Source: Rhodocollybia butyracea (lineage: Eukaryota > Basidiomycota > Agaricomycetes > Agaricales > Omphalotaceae). Taken from it: DNA of 64,000 nt. This document shows, in pieces, positions 23,025 through 34,236 of this stretch. The notes beneath the pieces are model-generated. The model worked only from the letters and a program-made list of their open reading frames with translations. It had not been told where the DNA came from and ran no database searches. How positions within the stretch are numbered: the stretch's first letter is position 1; each line of letters starts with the position of its first letter. Location of the stretch: the NCBI GenBank assembly GCA_015501585.1, contig JADNRY010000024.1, positions 310,001 to 374,000 of the forward strand, read 5' to 3'. The position numbers and the translations under genes are program-made.

Positions 23025-23988
23025 ATGTCCTCAGGTTCTCACAGCTACTCTTCACCTAACATGAACTGGGCGGTGACGGACAAGACTCCTACCGTCAACC
23101 TCCCTCTCCAACGAAACCTCCCAGATCCCGCACAGAGACTGCTGGGCCAACCGGGGCGTTCTTCGCTGGTGCCAGCGATTTCAGCATCAATGGCAGCAGT
23201 TTTCATGAGATTGCAGGAGATATGCATCGGACAGTCCACAACAACCACTCAGTGAACAGTAATTTTGGCAATAGCATAATTGAAGATAACTCTGGGCAGA
23301 GCCATGTTACTAATAATTATGGGGGCAACCATAGTATGTCTTGTCTCCGTGCGTTGAGCGGTATTGACCGTGGTTGAACACCAGATGATAATCGAGCATA
23401 TACCACCGCTGATGAACGACATTGTGAGTCCCTTCTTTCAACTCTGGACCTGCGACTTGATGTCAAAGCTCCTCTTCGTTCTCAGATTATGCACATTCCA
23501 CTACCAGTCGTGGTCGTGCCGGATATTATCGTGGCGCGGCACATCACGGTCCCTACGCTGCGTCTGCTAGTTGGAGTAGAAGTTCAGGATACCCTGGAGG
23601 GCAAGGTGAAAACCAGTCGCGCCTATCCTCGGATGCTTTCTCTGAAGAGCCTGGTATGGGCGGTCGCTTCCCCGATCCGAGATATCATTCTCGACACTCA
23701 ACCAATCACCAAGGCTATCCTGGACCTGGGCATCACGGCGATCCGCGTCATCATCCTGGAGGCTATGTCACGGACCAGCGGTGGTTGCCAGATGCTGCCA
23801 TTGCTGGCCATGAAGCTCAGCTATATTCCGAACCAGAGTCACATGGTGAACATGAGGGAGGGGACTATTGGCAGCAACCACTGGATTATTATGAACAACC
23901 ATACCCTACGAGCCACGCGTCTATGCCAGCTCCATCATCCAATAACCCGTTCAGACCTCGTACATCGACCAATCCTTTTGCCCAATAA
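23025..23988 (+). CDS. GAFF-motif protein, copy 2
   Basis: Inferred exons 23025-23034, 23084-23333, 23385-23423 and 23486-23988. The second exon encodes GAFFAGASDFSINGSSF and the Asn-rich HNNHSVNSNFGNS, aligning with the gene at 7223. The next intron interrupts at the same point, and the third exon again begins with N-D-N-R. The C-terminal exon is Tyr/Gly/His-rich (AGYYRGAAHHGPY, PGHHGDPRHHPGG) and ends with NPFRP...NPFAQ. Compared with copy 1 it lacks the long Pro-Ala repeats. The first exon (10 nt) and 49-nt intron are proposed because the GAFF frame has a stop shortly upstream; a branch-like CTAAC lies 25 bp before the acceptor. Confidence 0.65.
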
Positions 23989-24216
23989 TGTAAATTAACC
24001 TAGATTCGGAGTCATCATTGCACCTACCTTCCTATGCATACATCTGCTTCGTTGTACTGTAGCTTTCCACAGCTTTATGTTGACCGATCTCGAGTTTTCA
24101 TTTTGTGTATGTATGTATCACGTTCGAGTGCATTTAAGCTATTTATTCAATTGTACATCTTAAAAGGCATATCGTGTTTTGGTCTATAAAGAGTTGAGTG
24201 TGCACAACTTAATGAA

Positions 24217-24320
24217 GCAACAGTGGAATAACGGTTATGATCCGGTCTTCCCATTCAAGATGTCCTCCCAAACTATCATCCTGTATGGCCGGGAAAGGGG
24301 TTCGACTCCCCTCTGTTGCA
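24217..24320 (+). tRNA. tRNA-Gly(CCC) with 32-nt intron
   Basis: The acceptor stem GCAACAG pairs perfectly with CTGTTGC (discriminator A at 24320). The T arm is AGGGG-TTCGACT-CCCCT. The anticodon stem is CGGTC/GGCCG with loop TT-CCC-A, placing anticodon CCC at 24250-24252 and position 37 at 24253. An intron at 24254-24285, directly 3' of position 37, separates it from T38, the canonical nuclear site. The D arm is weakly paired, the poorest part of the fit. A T-run terminator follows. Confidence 0.8.
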
Positions 24321-24339
24321 GATTCAAGTTGGAAGTATC

Positions 24340-24344
24340 TTTTT
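24340..24344 (+). terminator. RNA polymerase III terminator
   Basis: Run of five T about 20 nt after the mature tRNA 3' end. Confidence 0.6.
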
Positions 24345-24646
24345 CTTGTGCATTTTATACCATTTGTTGCTCTCTTTTGTATCTATAACAAAATGAGCAT
24401 TTGTTTTGTAATATTTCTCTCTGACTGTTCATCTTTTCAAGAAATTGCTTTTTTCACCTTCGTGCATATTGATGAGTCCGACAGGCAGATGACCTAGAAT
24501 TACCTGTCCTATCATACACCTTAAATGCTGATTACGAATTCGCTACATACAGATGAGGCCACTGGTGTTACCGTAGATGAACACTAGTCGAAAAGATATT
24601 TGGCAAAACAACTGCTACTAATAGAAGCTTGAGTCCCAACCTCGAC

Positions 24647-26354
24647 TCACTTGTCATCTGGCTTAACCCAAGAAACAACAACTCTCATCCCATCTCGCTC
24701 AACGTGTTCCAAAGAATCATATACATCACCAGCCTGCTCTTTGGACCGTTTTCGGAACGTCATCGTAAACTCTCTCAGGCAGTCTACCTCAAGTGCCAAC
24801 GTCCCCACGGAATTGCTTGCAGAGCGCCTGTCTGGAATCCACCGAGACTGAACCATATCTACGACTGAAGCGTCTCTGAAAACCGTTGCACCAACGTTCA
24901 GTAACCGCAGGGAATGCAGTCTCGGAATGATGGGTTCTGTCTGGGGATGAAGAGAGCTGGGGCGGTGGCCGTGGAGACTTTCTATGAATTCCGATGATAT
25001 GGGGCTGACGACAAGATGCGAATCATCCAGGGTGAGATCTTGGAGAGTGGGGAGATGGATAAGGAGATGTACGAGGTTGGAATCCGTGAGACTTAAGCTC
25101 TGGATGGAGAGTGTTGTCAACTGCAAAGCCAACCGGTGTACAAAGCCCACGAAAAGCTCGAAGCTGGCCCAGGGCGTTTCTCTAGTAGCGCAACGTGAGT
25201 CGGGTTTCAAACGCAGCGATTTTAGCGATGGGAGTTTGAGAAAAGGGAGTACTGATTGAGAATTGGGAAGATGAAATCCGTGGTGTATGGTCAAAAGTTC
25301 CAAGATGGGAGAGCAAGACATGGCCATATATTGCTCAGCATCACTGTCAAAACTGCTCAGTGATTCTGCTATCTCTAAGGAACGAAGGCCAGGGCTCATG
25401 CTAAATAAACTCCGAAAGTTATCTAGCTCGGGATTGAAGTTCAGATGAGATAGTTGCGAATAGGGAAGACTAGAATTAAAGAAGCGATCACCACTTGGCA
25501 GCTCTAGCTCTTTGAGCATTGGTGCTGTATCGGTGATATCGAGGTCCGAGTTAGAATATGGCAAACGCAGATCGTTCAGGACGGAGAAGGTGAGAGGGGA
25601 CGGGAAACAGGCCGAGTACATGCTGAAATAATACGATGCAGAGCCAAAGACTAGGCGTTGCCAACGGTCTGTCTGCCCAAAAAACTTTTGCAAAAACGGA
25701 TGAAGAGTCCCCTTGGAAAACAGAAAAGCACTCGCTCCATTGGTCTCGAAGTAGGAAACCATCATGGGCGATTTTTGGGACCGTTTGAGGAATGTAAACA
25801 ACAGGAAGAATTTTTCCAAATGGCCGTACACGGTATAGTTATACTTGTTCGCATCCATCATCTACAATATCTCTATCCTAGACCATATTACAGGCATAGA
25901 GAGTGCATTTCTCCGCCAGCGGGAGCAAACGCTGCTAAGAACCATCGCAGGCTTGCTTCTGAGAGCCTGAGATGTATGAACAGGCAGCCTGTCCTGGAGA
26001 TCAACGACTCTGAAGACATTATTGTCGCAACAATTATCAAAGATGATTCGCAAAACCTCGTCAGGGACTTTTCGAATAGGTGAGAGCAGAGACTGCACTG
26101 CTGTTTCATACAGGCGCAAGCGTTCCATCTGAGTTGTCAAAAGCAAACTACGATCCTTGAGTCGCTGAATTTCTGCTTTGTAGTTCACTGTTCTGCAGAT
26201 CTCTTTGCACGTTTCGGAGAATCGTCGCGATTATATCCGGCTGGACAGAGGCAGGACCAAATTCAGTGCGCAGCTTTTTGTGCAATTCGGGGAGAGAGTC
26301 TATGGATACTGAAGGATTGAAGGCATTCCCTTCGCAAGAAGAACAGAGTGGCAT
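24647..26354 (-). pseudogene. F-box/LRR-type gene, broken
   Basis: Minus-strand homology runs over three open stretches: 26354-26190 (LCSSCEGNAFNPSVSIDSLP...RDLQNS), 26188-25862 (coiled YKAEIQRLKDRSLLL, then IRKVPDEVLRIIFDNC, VCSRWRRNALSMPVIWSRIEI) and 25861-24647 (HLEKFFLLF, then leucine-rich repeats). This order is standard for an Agaricomycete F-box protein. Two lesions separate the pieces: a one-base frame shift near 26183-26196 and an in-frame TAG at 25862-25864 right after the F-box segment. I find no intron of workable size that removes either without deleting conserved residues. Could be a true pseudogene or an assembly problem. Confidence 0.65.
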
Positions 26355-26459
26355 CAGAAGATAGTATATTGAGTAACAAGCGCTCAGAGTCGGCGGCTTT
26401 CTTCTTTCACTTATTCAATGGATGGGGTGACCAGCATTTTCCTCATGTTCTATATGTAG

Positions 26460-28334
26460 ATGCTAAACTTTGCCGAGCAGAAACAATCCAAATATCCTGG
26501 CATATACCCAGCTGCCGCTCTCCTGTGCAACGCAAGCAAAGCCCACGTTGCCACTCCCAGCCTTGCCTTTCAGGCGCTACGAAAACGGAACCTTTCAGAC
26601 GCACCTCTTGCTCTTTGGGCCCTGGCACGCTTGTTAGACCTGGTGATACACAGAGGTCCAGACACTCAGCTATCTTCCACTCAATTTCGACGTTTCCTAG
26701 ATAACTGGAATGACATCCGCTGGTGGATCACCACTTTCTTGAACGATTACGTGCTGAGGGTACAGGATAGATCCATGAGCCTTGACGAGGTCGATTTTCA
26801 AACAAAGATTCTTATTATCATACCAGAGCTCACAGTATATCTCGATCTTGCAGTAGCAGAGGCGGTCGGGGACAAAATACGAAATGTACTGAAAGAAGAC
26901 TTCGGGCCCTTGCTTGACCTAGCTGTCCGTACTTGGATCTACGTCCTGGATAACTGCTCGAGAGATACCCGAGAGTCTCATTGTGCTGCGATGATTGGCC
27001 TTTTCAAAAAAAAATCCTGATTCCCTACTAAGTCGTGTCGGAGACGTTCTAGAGCAGATGCCTGGTTCGGAGCATATAATCCTTCGCTCTATAGTTCAGG
27101 AACTCCAGCTACCAATGTGTTATGTCGAAAATCTTTGGTTTGCGCTGGATGTCATCCTTGGATGTGCCCGACATCACGACACGATGTTCGAAAGGTTTTT
27201 GGATGGTGGCATGGTCAGATGGTTATGCTGGTCTTTCAAGAGAATGACTCTGCACAGGTTACTTGATTTGGAGATTTCGAATGATAACGAATATTTACAG
27301 GCTATAGCGACATGTGTCCACTGTCTTGAAGCAGCCTTCATCGACAGTTACAATTGGATTCCCCTTGCTATTAGTTATGACTTTCTAAAAGCCGTAATTC
27401 AATCAGGTCCCTTCATCGCGAAACGTCGTTCTACTCTTGGTGGTGTTGCTCTAGAGGAATCCCTTCATATGGTCTTTGAAACAATGAAACCGTTCCTTCT
27501 ATACCGTTCTGTGCTCCGGCCATTTCTCTGGTTCGTAAAATCTGCTCAACGACTAAAGCCAGAGTTGTATAGACAGTTGATCGACATGCCACCTAATACC
27601 GAATACCCCGACATCTGTTTTCCAACAACTTGGAAAGGATTTGTTACCCTTGCAGAAGAGAGACAAGAGTCAAGGAGGACTGCTAACAAAGAAGGGGAAT
27701 TCATCTGCTCTAATCTCGATGTAGGTATCTTTCAATCTCCAATAACTTTGAAGCTGAAGAATTCAAACAGTGTTCTTTGGATAGTACTAATGCCAAGCTG
27801 AAGCAGTGTTCATGCTGTCGAGCGATTCTTTATTGCTCCAAGAAGTGCCAGAAAAGTGACTGGAGTGAACATCGAGAGGAATGTGAGATGTTACGCTCTC
27901 GAGCCATTTCCGGTAAATATTAGAGATATCTGGGAAGCAGATACTAACATTGAACAGGTGGTCGCCCGGCTCCCTGGTCTCAATTCGATCAAGATTTCTT
28001 CACTTATCTAACAGAGGATTGTGGGAGGCGATTATTGACTAGTCCACAATTCCGATATTCCTTAGAGATAGATTCAAACGGATTTGGCGACAAAATCATC
28101 ACCCTGGATTTCCGAAAGAACCCTCCCATTATGCACTTCCTCACTTTCGAGCAGTATCTCATTGACAGTCAAACATCCAACTCGCACATCTTGACTGCAG
28201 AAAATTACGACGAACTGGTCGAAGAAACAAAGACTGGATATACCTTGTTGTTACAGGGAATATTTCCTGGAGAGGATGGCATTCCAGAATCCGTTGTAAC
28301 AAGTGTTGTGGAGGATGACTATGACTTGGATTGA
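26460..28334 (+). CDS. MYND-type zinc-finger protein, apparent frameshift at A9
   Basis: Exons 26460-27720, 27804-27912 and 27958-28334. The long N-terminal part is helical (YPGIYPAAALLCNASKAHVA, ALWALARLLDL). The second exon encodes the MYND core CSCCRAILYCSKKCQKSDW...HREEC, the Cys/His set for two zinc ions. The C-terminal exon continues in frame to VVEDDYDLD. The first exon is split by a one-base shift at an A9 run (27006-27014): eight A would join GLFKK to NPDSLLSRV in frame. The family is common and expanded in Agaricomycetes; it probably mediates protein-protein contacts and its function is not established. The TACTAAC-type branch sites before both acceptors are clear. Confidence 0.75.
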
Positions 28335-29867
28335 AGGCACAGTGGGCAGATATAGTACTCCGACTTAGTAGTCAACTGGTGTCGCTTAATCGGCATTTAG
28401 GAAACATTCTCTAGATTCAGAGCTGGCTGAAATAGTTTTCGAATTGGGTAGGCACTACGTTATATGTATAAGTTTTGCATAGGTGACAGTAATGGGAAAT
28501 ATGTACAGACAGTTATCGCAATGCTTGGTGATTGACGGTGTACGAACGGTACTTACAAGAGGAACAGGTCCTAAGGTCGCAGACTAGTGTATGACCAGGT
28601 ATGACCTCGTTGTTCTTAGTTCCGTTACTGTATACTGAACAAGACTGAACATCAATCGGAAACGAGCTAACCTGAGCTAACTCACATTCGCGTGGGAATT
28701 CTTGATCAACACTTGAAATTTGCACCGTGACGAACAAGCTAGACTGGTTTTCGACCGGATGGTTCCGATTGTATTATCGGTTGACTATTGACATTCAGTT
28801 TTAATTCTTTCTTATCAGCTTCAAGTTGCCCATGGTCTGTGTGAGCTATCAAGGAATACGACGATATCATGCGGCCTATAGAAACCCTACAGCCTGCCAG
28901 CTTATCATTCATTCGAGAAACGATGACCTCTCTTCATTTTGGGGTAATGCAGGTAACTATTGCTACTAGTGTCCTATGTGATTGCAGGACTGCTCAGCTG
29001 GCACGGCTTGGACAAGCACTGGCTGTATATGAATCACGAACGAGCTACTCACGGAAAACCCAAATGCGAAAAACGAGATTACCATAAAAACATACTCCAC
29101 TCTTCCGCCAACCCAACTCACATCGTGCTTGATGCTACGTCCTGGATTGCGCAGTCTGCGGGAATGTGGAAGGTATCATCCGACAACCCCAAGTCAGTAT
29201 CGATCCTTCCAACTGAATATTGAGATGCCTTTGACACTTCCTACCTGCCTAGGAGTCCACCACTTGACGTGCGGCCACTCAAAGTCTCCCACGTCAGTAT
29301 CTCTCCGCTAAGTTGCCCCGATAACTCGTTAGGTCGCTTGTAGAGCTGGCGAAGATGGAGACAAGGATAAAGAATATCTATTGTCGACGCGTAAGTTTGA
29401 TTCGAATTGCTGTGTATACTAACCCACCCCCACCCCCAGTATATCCATAATGATGCTCTCCGGCAGTTGTTGAAACATGGCAGGCACAAAGGCATTCTCA
29501 AGTGTACCGGTGCTGGCAACTCCCGATCAACTCATACAGAACAACACGAGGCCGCGTAGTGAGCTGTTGCGCGGCGACGGAAGTCTCCCCTCAATCCGAA
29601 ATGGGGGCGCAAACATTATTCTAGGACTCGTTCCACTGGTCACCGGGGTGGAAAATGAATGGGAGGGGAACGCCGGCTCCTGCGGCATAAGCTGATGCGG
29701 GAACGTTATTAGTTGTAAGGTCTCTGAAAGTGGCCAAAGCGAGATCTATCAACTATCAGTCCATCGATCCATTCTGACTGGCTGTTGTATCGAGCGCTCT
29801 GACTGCGGTCCTCTATTAAAACTGTTCTGTGATGAGTCAGGCTATTGGCTTCTTCATCTCGTTCACC
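28335..29867. other. intergenic, no convincing gene
   Basis: A short open segment at 28869-29220 (WHGLDKHWLYMNHERATHG region) may be coding but has no recognised motif. The last 120 bp resemble the segment upstream of the second ZIP gene (AGCGCTCTGACTG at about 29793 and 44283), so the promoter was duplicated with the gene. Confidence 0.4.
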
Positions 29868-31648
29868 ATGGACAGCATATACCAGGGCTTGCACATTGGT
29901 GCCATGGCCACAATCTTTGTTATATCTTTGCTTGGTATCTCACTTTCCTATCGTACGTACTATAATACTGATCCCTCCTTAAGCTGTTTCCTTTCCAGCA
30001 TTATCTCAACGAGTCCGTTTCTTGTCTATACCCAAAATCGTATTCTTCGTTGGGAAGCATTTTGGGACCGGTACCCAACTTGTTGGCTGAATCTATGCAA
30101 AGTTACTCAGCCCTTTCCAGGGGTTATATTGTCGACAGCTTTCTGCCATTTGTTGCAAGACTCGTTCGAAGCATTGATGTCAAATGCCGTGAAATCGCAT
30201 TATCCTGGTGTAGGCAAGCGGACAGGGTTTATCATGTGAGTAAGTTGGTCCCAATTCATCTTGTATCATAGCTGACATTCGTGGAGATTGGGCTCGCTGT
30301 TGGCCATATTTCTTGTTGAATGTGAGTGACTATCTTCTGTGGACAGATGTACACATGCTCTAATACACTGCAGATATAATAACATCATACGTTGACCATC
30401 TTCACGAAGAGACAGAGGACGAAATATTGGAGGCAGAACGGCCAATTTCCTCGCATCCAGCCGACGAGAGAACTCACCTCCTCTCGAGCTCTTTTGCTTC
30501 GGCATATCCTGGGTCTCGTCATTCGCGCTCTTTATCCCATTACTCCCTCTCGCATTCACACGACACCAAAGCTTCCCTCCCCGTTCCAGAGCCGCATTAC
30601 CTCTCGTCGGTCGTAGGGAACTCCCCGCGTCATTCCCGGAGCAACGGCTCTTTCTATATCATAAACGATCTCAACTACCATCTCAAGAATGGTGAATATC
30701 ATCTCGTTGGAGGTAAAGGCCAATGTGTCTGCGTTTGTGTATGCCCCGCCGAGGAAGCCCCGCATGGACAACATGGACTAGAAAGATCATCGGTTTTTCC
30801 GAGTCCAGAAGAGTCAACCGTTATCCAGCGTGGAGCGGAAAACACTGGCTCGGATGGGCACGAAACTCAAAAAATTTGGGCAGCGAATAGAAGAAGACAA
30901 GTCGTGGCATTAATAGTACGGTATACCCCTTGCTTTCTAATCTTGCTTTAAATTTCTTGCGCTATGTATAGTTTCTTCAATGCGGAATCATGATTCATTC
31001 CCTGGTCATAGGACTGACACTATCGATTACTTCAGGGGCTCAATTCAGTGCGTCTCTGCCATTTCATTTCCTTGAAGTTGCTTGAGCTTTATCCTAATTT
31101 TCGCTTTTCCTTCAGCCACCCTCGTCACTGCGATCATATTCCACCAGCTGTTCGAAGGTCTCAGTCTTGGAATTCGAATAGCCGCCATACCACCAAGTGA
31201 CGGCTACTCCAGTGCGCGACCGTCTTCGCCTTCAACCAATGGTGCACGCTCTCGGTCCACACCGTCTCATCACTCATGGTTGATGCCTATCTTAACTTTT
31301 CTGTTCTCCATTACAACCCCGGTGGGAATCGCATTGGGTTTGGTGGTGTTTTCATCACGCACGCGGAACTCGGATGAATCTCGAATCTTCCTCACCCAAG
31401 GACTCATGTCTGCGATATCGGCTGGGATGCTCATCTATGCTGCGACGGTAGAGATGCTGGCGGGGGATTTTGTATTTGGAACTTTGGGCGGAGGCGGGAC
31501 CGGGTCGGGACACTCGCATGGTGGTGAGTTTATTGATGATAACGGCAGTGCGGGGACGGAGATGGAGGAAGGAGTCCCGGTTAGACGAAAAGCGCTCGCT
31601 TTGATCAGTTTGCTTGCGGGGGTTGCGGCAATGGGGGCTATTGAGTGA
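29868..31648 (+). CDS. ZIP-family metal transporter, copy 1
   Basis: Seven exons (29868-29934, 29984-30070, 30121-30235, 30287-30321, 30374-30915, 30972-31047, 31116-31648), 484 residues, all phases consistent. Transmembrane blocks include HFGTGVILSTAFCHLLQD, the helix IV metal site HSLVIGLTLSITSG and helix V HQLFEGLSLGIRIAA; these His and Glu residues line the zinc path in ZIP proteins. The III-IV loop is about 200 residues, Ser/His-rich (HSRSLSH), and contains QCVCVCVCP, an alternating Cys motif. A second loop holds GSGHSHGGE. Likely imports zinc or iron across the plasma or an organelle membrane. I chose ATG 29868 by alignment with copy 2 at 44360. Confidence 0.88.
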
Positions 31649-32422
31649 TCTAGGTATGTCCTTCACAGTGTGTTGCTTTGGAATCATGAGACCGCCACTT
31701 GATTGAAGGCACCTATTTGTAGATATATATCTGTTGCAAGCTCCAACACCGTCTGCAGCACTACACAGAAACTATGCGAAGGAAACGCTGACACTCACAA
31801 AGTGGACGGCACCCACCCTTTTGGTATTGAAGGCTGCTTTGAACCTTGCTACAACTCAGTAATGAGTACGACTAAGACAATCCTAACTTGACGATTCTAA
31901 CGCGAGCTCTTGGCTATTGACCCCTTTGACAAGTGTGATTGAGTAGTATACTACCAATCGAACATTATTGCGTTGAGACGGCGAGTGATACACCGATACC
32001 CACATGACTGTACACCTCAGTCACTGTCCTGACTCCTGACAGTCAACGAACCGCTAATAAACCACGAGGGGTGTCCATTGTCGATGCACTGAGCACTTCC
32101 AATTAGAGCAACAAGGCTTAAACAGCAGGAGTTTTGCAGGAGTTTTAACTTAGGATTGCATTCAGAATGGAGTCTTAGCAGAGAGCTGAGCCTTAATCTT
32201 CTAGCGTGGAGCGGTATCACAGTATCGAGTTTTCTTGTTGCAGAACTCTCAAGATTCTTTCAGCCTCGTCTTTTAGTATACTTCGCGAATCGCGAGACGA
32301 GAGTATCACGTGATCAAATATGTGCACGCCTGTTACGCGTGATCGTGTATGATGCCTGTTCTGGGCGCTAGGTGCTTAACATGTCCTTTTCTCCTCGTCC
32401 ATAGACCCACCACGGAGAGAGG
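31649..32422. other. intergenic; 3' part duplicated
   Basis: From about 32220 the sequence matches 37085-37253 (TTACGC(G/A)TGATCGTGTATGATGC, AACATGTCCTTTTCTCCTCG), the presumed promoter of the duplicated basic-protein ORF. Nothing recognised before that. Confidence 0.45.
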
Positions 32423-32618
32423 ATGGCAGAGCACAATCTCGGCGCCTTTACCGTGTACTCATATGAGAACGAGGCTCGAATTGCAGCGTTGGCCAAAGTA
32501 GACGCTGACGTAACGGGAGCTATGCAGGATGGAGATGGAGGAAGTTTAGCAGATGTTGCAGGTCCTTCAATGATACAGGATGCTCCGGCGAATGTGGCTG
32601 CAGAGCTTCAGAGAATGC

Positions 32619-32784
32619 TGTTGGATATTTATCCTGGGCTGCTCAATCGAGGCTGTGGACAAACACATATATACAAATGATGTGTAACTACAACCCTTGA
32701 TAACAATCTAATAGTAGTCTTGAACCGCCATCTCAGAGCCATCTCAGAGCCATCTAAGAGTCTAGGAGTCTTTATTAACCAACA
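32619..32784 (+). repeat. 5' LTR of the gag-only element
   Basis: 166 bp, TGTTGG...CCAACA. Contains a short internal duplication (CATCTCAGAGC twice, then CATCTAAGAGT). Confidence 0.9.
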
Positions 32785-32796
32785 GGTTATGGGCCC
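32785..32796 (+). promoter_or_regulatory. primer-binding site, half initiator tRNA-Met type
   Basis: GGTTATGGGCCC abuts the LTR. Its complement GGGCCCATAACC equals the anticodon arm of eukaryotic initiator tRNA-Met (CAT anticodon), not the tRNA 3' end. This is the arrangement known from Drosophila copia, primed by a 5' half-tRNA. Confidence 0.7.
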
Positions 32797-32925
32797 CGTG
32801 TCCACACTATACATCTAGGAGTTTTATTCATCATCTAGGAGCTTTACTTTTCACCCAATCACTCAATCTCACTCATTTCATCATCCCATCCCCAATCCCT
32901 TTTCAACGACTCATATTCATTCACT

Positions 32926-34023
32926 ATGGCCACACTTTCAGCTCTTCTTAATCTTGGAAGGAACATTCCCCTACTTTCCACTACAAATGCTGATGACTGG
33001 AGCAACTGGAAAGAGGATGTTCTGCAAATGGTGCTTAGTGCAGATGGTCAGAGCGCCAAGATTGCCACAGGGTTGACTTCACGTCCATCAGAGGCTGCTG
33101 ATGCCAAGGAATGGGATCGACTCAACTCACAGGCTGCGTCCATCATTAAATCCCTCACTAATCGAGACTGCCGAAACATCTACAAGGATAAGACAAATGC
33201 TTCCGAAATCTGGAGTGCACTTGTCTCCTATTTTGAAAAATCATCATTTTCCTCACGTTCAGCTACACGTGCTGCCTATCACCGCATTACGCATGATCCG
33301 CTTAAACCAACCAAAGTCTATCTTGATGCTTTGGATGATATGCGTGCTCGTCTTCAGGCACTACTCCCTTCCGGTGAAACAATCTCTGATAGTTATCACA
33401 AGGATATCATGCTCCAGAACCTTCATTCATCATTCGAGGCCTGGAAAACATCTCTTCTCGCCCAACCTACTGGCGAGCCCAATCTTAAAACCTGCCGCAC
33501 TGTTCTTGAGAGTGCTATGGTTTCATTTGACCCTGAGAAGAGAGCTGATGAAATTTTAGATGGGATTAATAACCCATCTGAACCATCCTCCCGTGTAGAG
33601 GCTGCTCATGCTTATGCTACAGCTTTCCGAAAGGGAAGTAAAGGAGGAAGTCGGAATGGATCTGGTACTAGGGAAAGTTTTAGTGGTAGAGGGGGAGGAA
33701 GAGGGGGAGCTTCCAATGGAAGCGGCCATGAAGATGGACAAGGATTTATAGACAGTCGCGGAAATCGCTGGTGCGATATGTCTATGGATGGCTGTCACCG
33801 TTGTGGAGGTATGTCGCACAAGGCTTCTAACTGTGTCAAGGACATGCCAGAGGAAGTCAAGCACTGGTGTCTTAACCGCACATATGACACTGCGCACATC
33901 ACTCACAATCCTCCCAATAACATCTCTTCACATTTCATTGCTCCTATTGATACTTATGGTTTTTCTGCTCATCCTACTTGTCCACCCTTTGAAGAGGAGG
34001 AGTATATTGATTTTCATGCTTGA
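32926..34023 (+). CDS. Gag-like polyprotein of the non-autonomous element
   Basis: 365 residues. The N-terminal half has the copia-type gag pattern: an N-terminal segment with DDWSNWKEDVLQ, then AYHRITHDPLKPTKVYLDAL and LLPSGETISDSYHKDIML. A Gly/Ser/Arg-rich linker leads to a zinc knuckle CHRCGGMSHKASNC (C-x2-C-x4-H-x4-C). No protease DSG motif follows. It probably forms particles that package element RNA. The ORF is undamaged. Confidence 0.85.
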   Translation: MATLSALLNLGRNIPLLSTTNADDWSNWKEDVLQMVLSADGQSAKIATGLTSRPSEAADAKEWDRLNSQAASIIKSLTNRDCRNIYKDKTNASEIWSALVSYFEKSSFSSRSATRAAYHRITHDPLKPTKVYLDALDDMRARLQALLPSGETISDSYHKDIMLQNLHSSFEAWKTSLLAQPTGEPNLKTCRTVLESAMVSFDPEKRADEILDGINNPSEPSSRVEAAHAYATAFRKGSKGGSRNGSGTRESFSGRGGGRGGASNGSGHEDGQGFIDSRGNRWCDMSMDGCHRCGGMSHKASNCVKDMPEEVKHWCLNRTYDTAHITHNPPNNISSHFIAPIDTYGFSAHPTCPPFEEEEYIDFHA

Positions 34024-34070
34024 TTATATTTATAGCTTAGGGGGAGCTCTCTTTGTTTCGCAGAGGGGAG

Positions 34071-34236
34071 TGTTGGATATTTATCCTGGGCTGCTCAATC
34101 GAGGCTGTGGACAAACACATATATACAAATGATGTGTAACTACAACCCTTGATAACAATCTAATAGTAGTCTTGAACCGCCATCTCAGAGCCATCTCAGA
34201 GCCATCTAAGAGTCTAGGAGTCTTTATTAACCAACA
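34071..34236 (+). repeat. 3' LTR of the gag-only element
   Basis: 166 bp, identical by eye to the 5' LTR; preceded by the purine tract ending at 34070. Confidence 0.9.

Larger units (their letters stand above)
32619..34236 (+). mobile_element. gag-only (TR-GAG-type) LTR retrotransposon, 1618 bp
   Basis: Bounded by two 166-bp LTRs identical by eye, starting TGTTGG and ending CCAACA, and flanked by the 5-bp target duplication AATGC (32614-32618, 34237-34241). The primer-binding site follows the 5' LTR directly and a purine tract AGAGGGGAG precedes the 3' LTR. Only a gag-like ORF lies inside; there is no protease, integrase or reverse transcriptase. It therefore depends on another element for movement. 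Identical LTRs and an open ORF indicate recent insertion. Confidence 0.9.

Noticed and set aside
23489..23998. 169-codon + strand ORF overlapping the second GAFF gene
   Set aside because: Out of frame with the paralogue-supported reading; it contains no shared motif.
25658..26083. Plus-strand 141-codon ORF
   Set aside because: Antisense of the F-box pseudogene.
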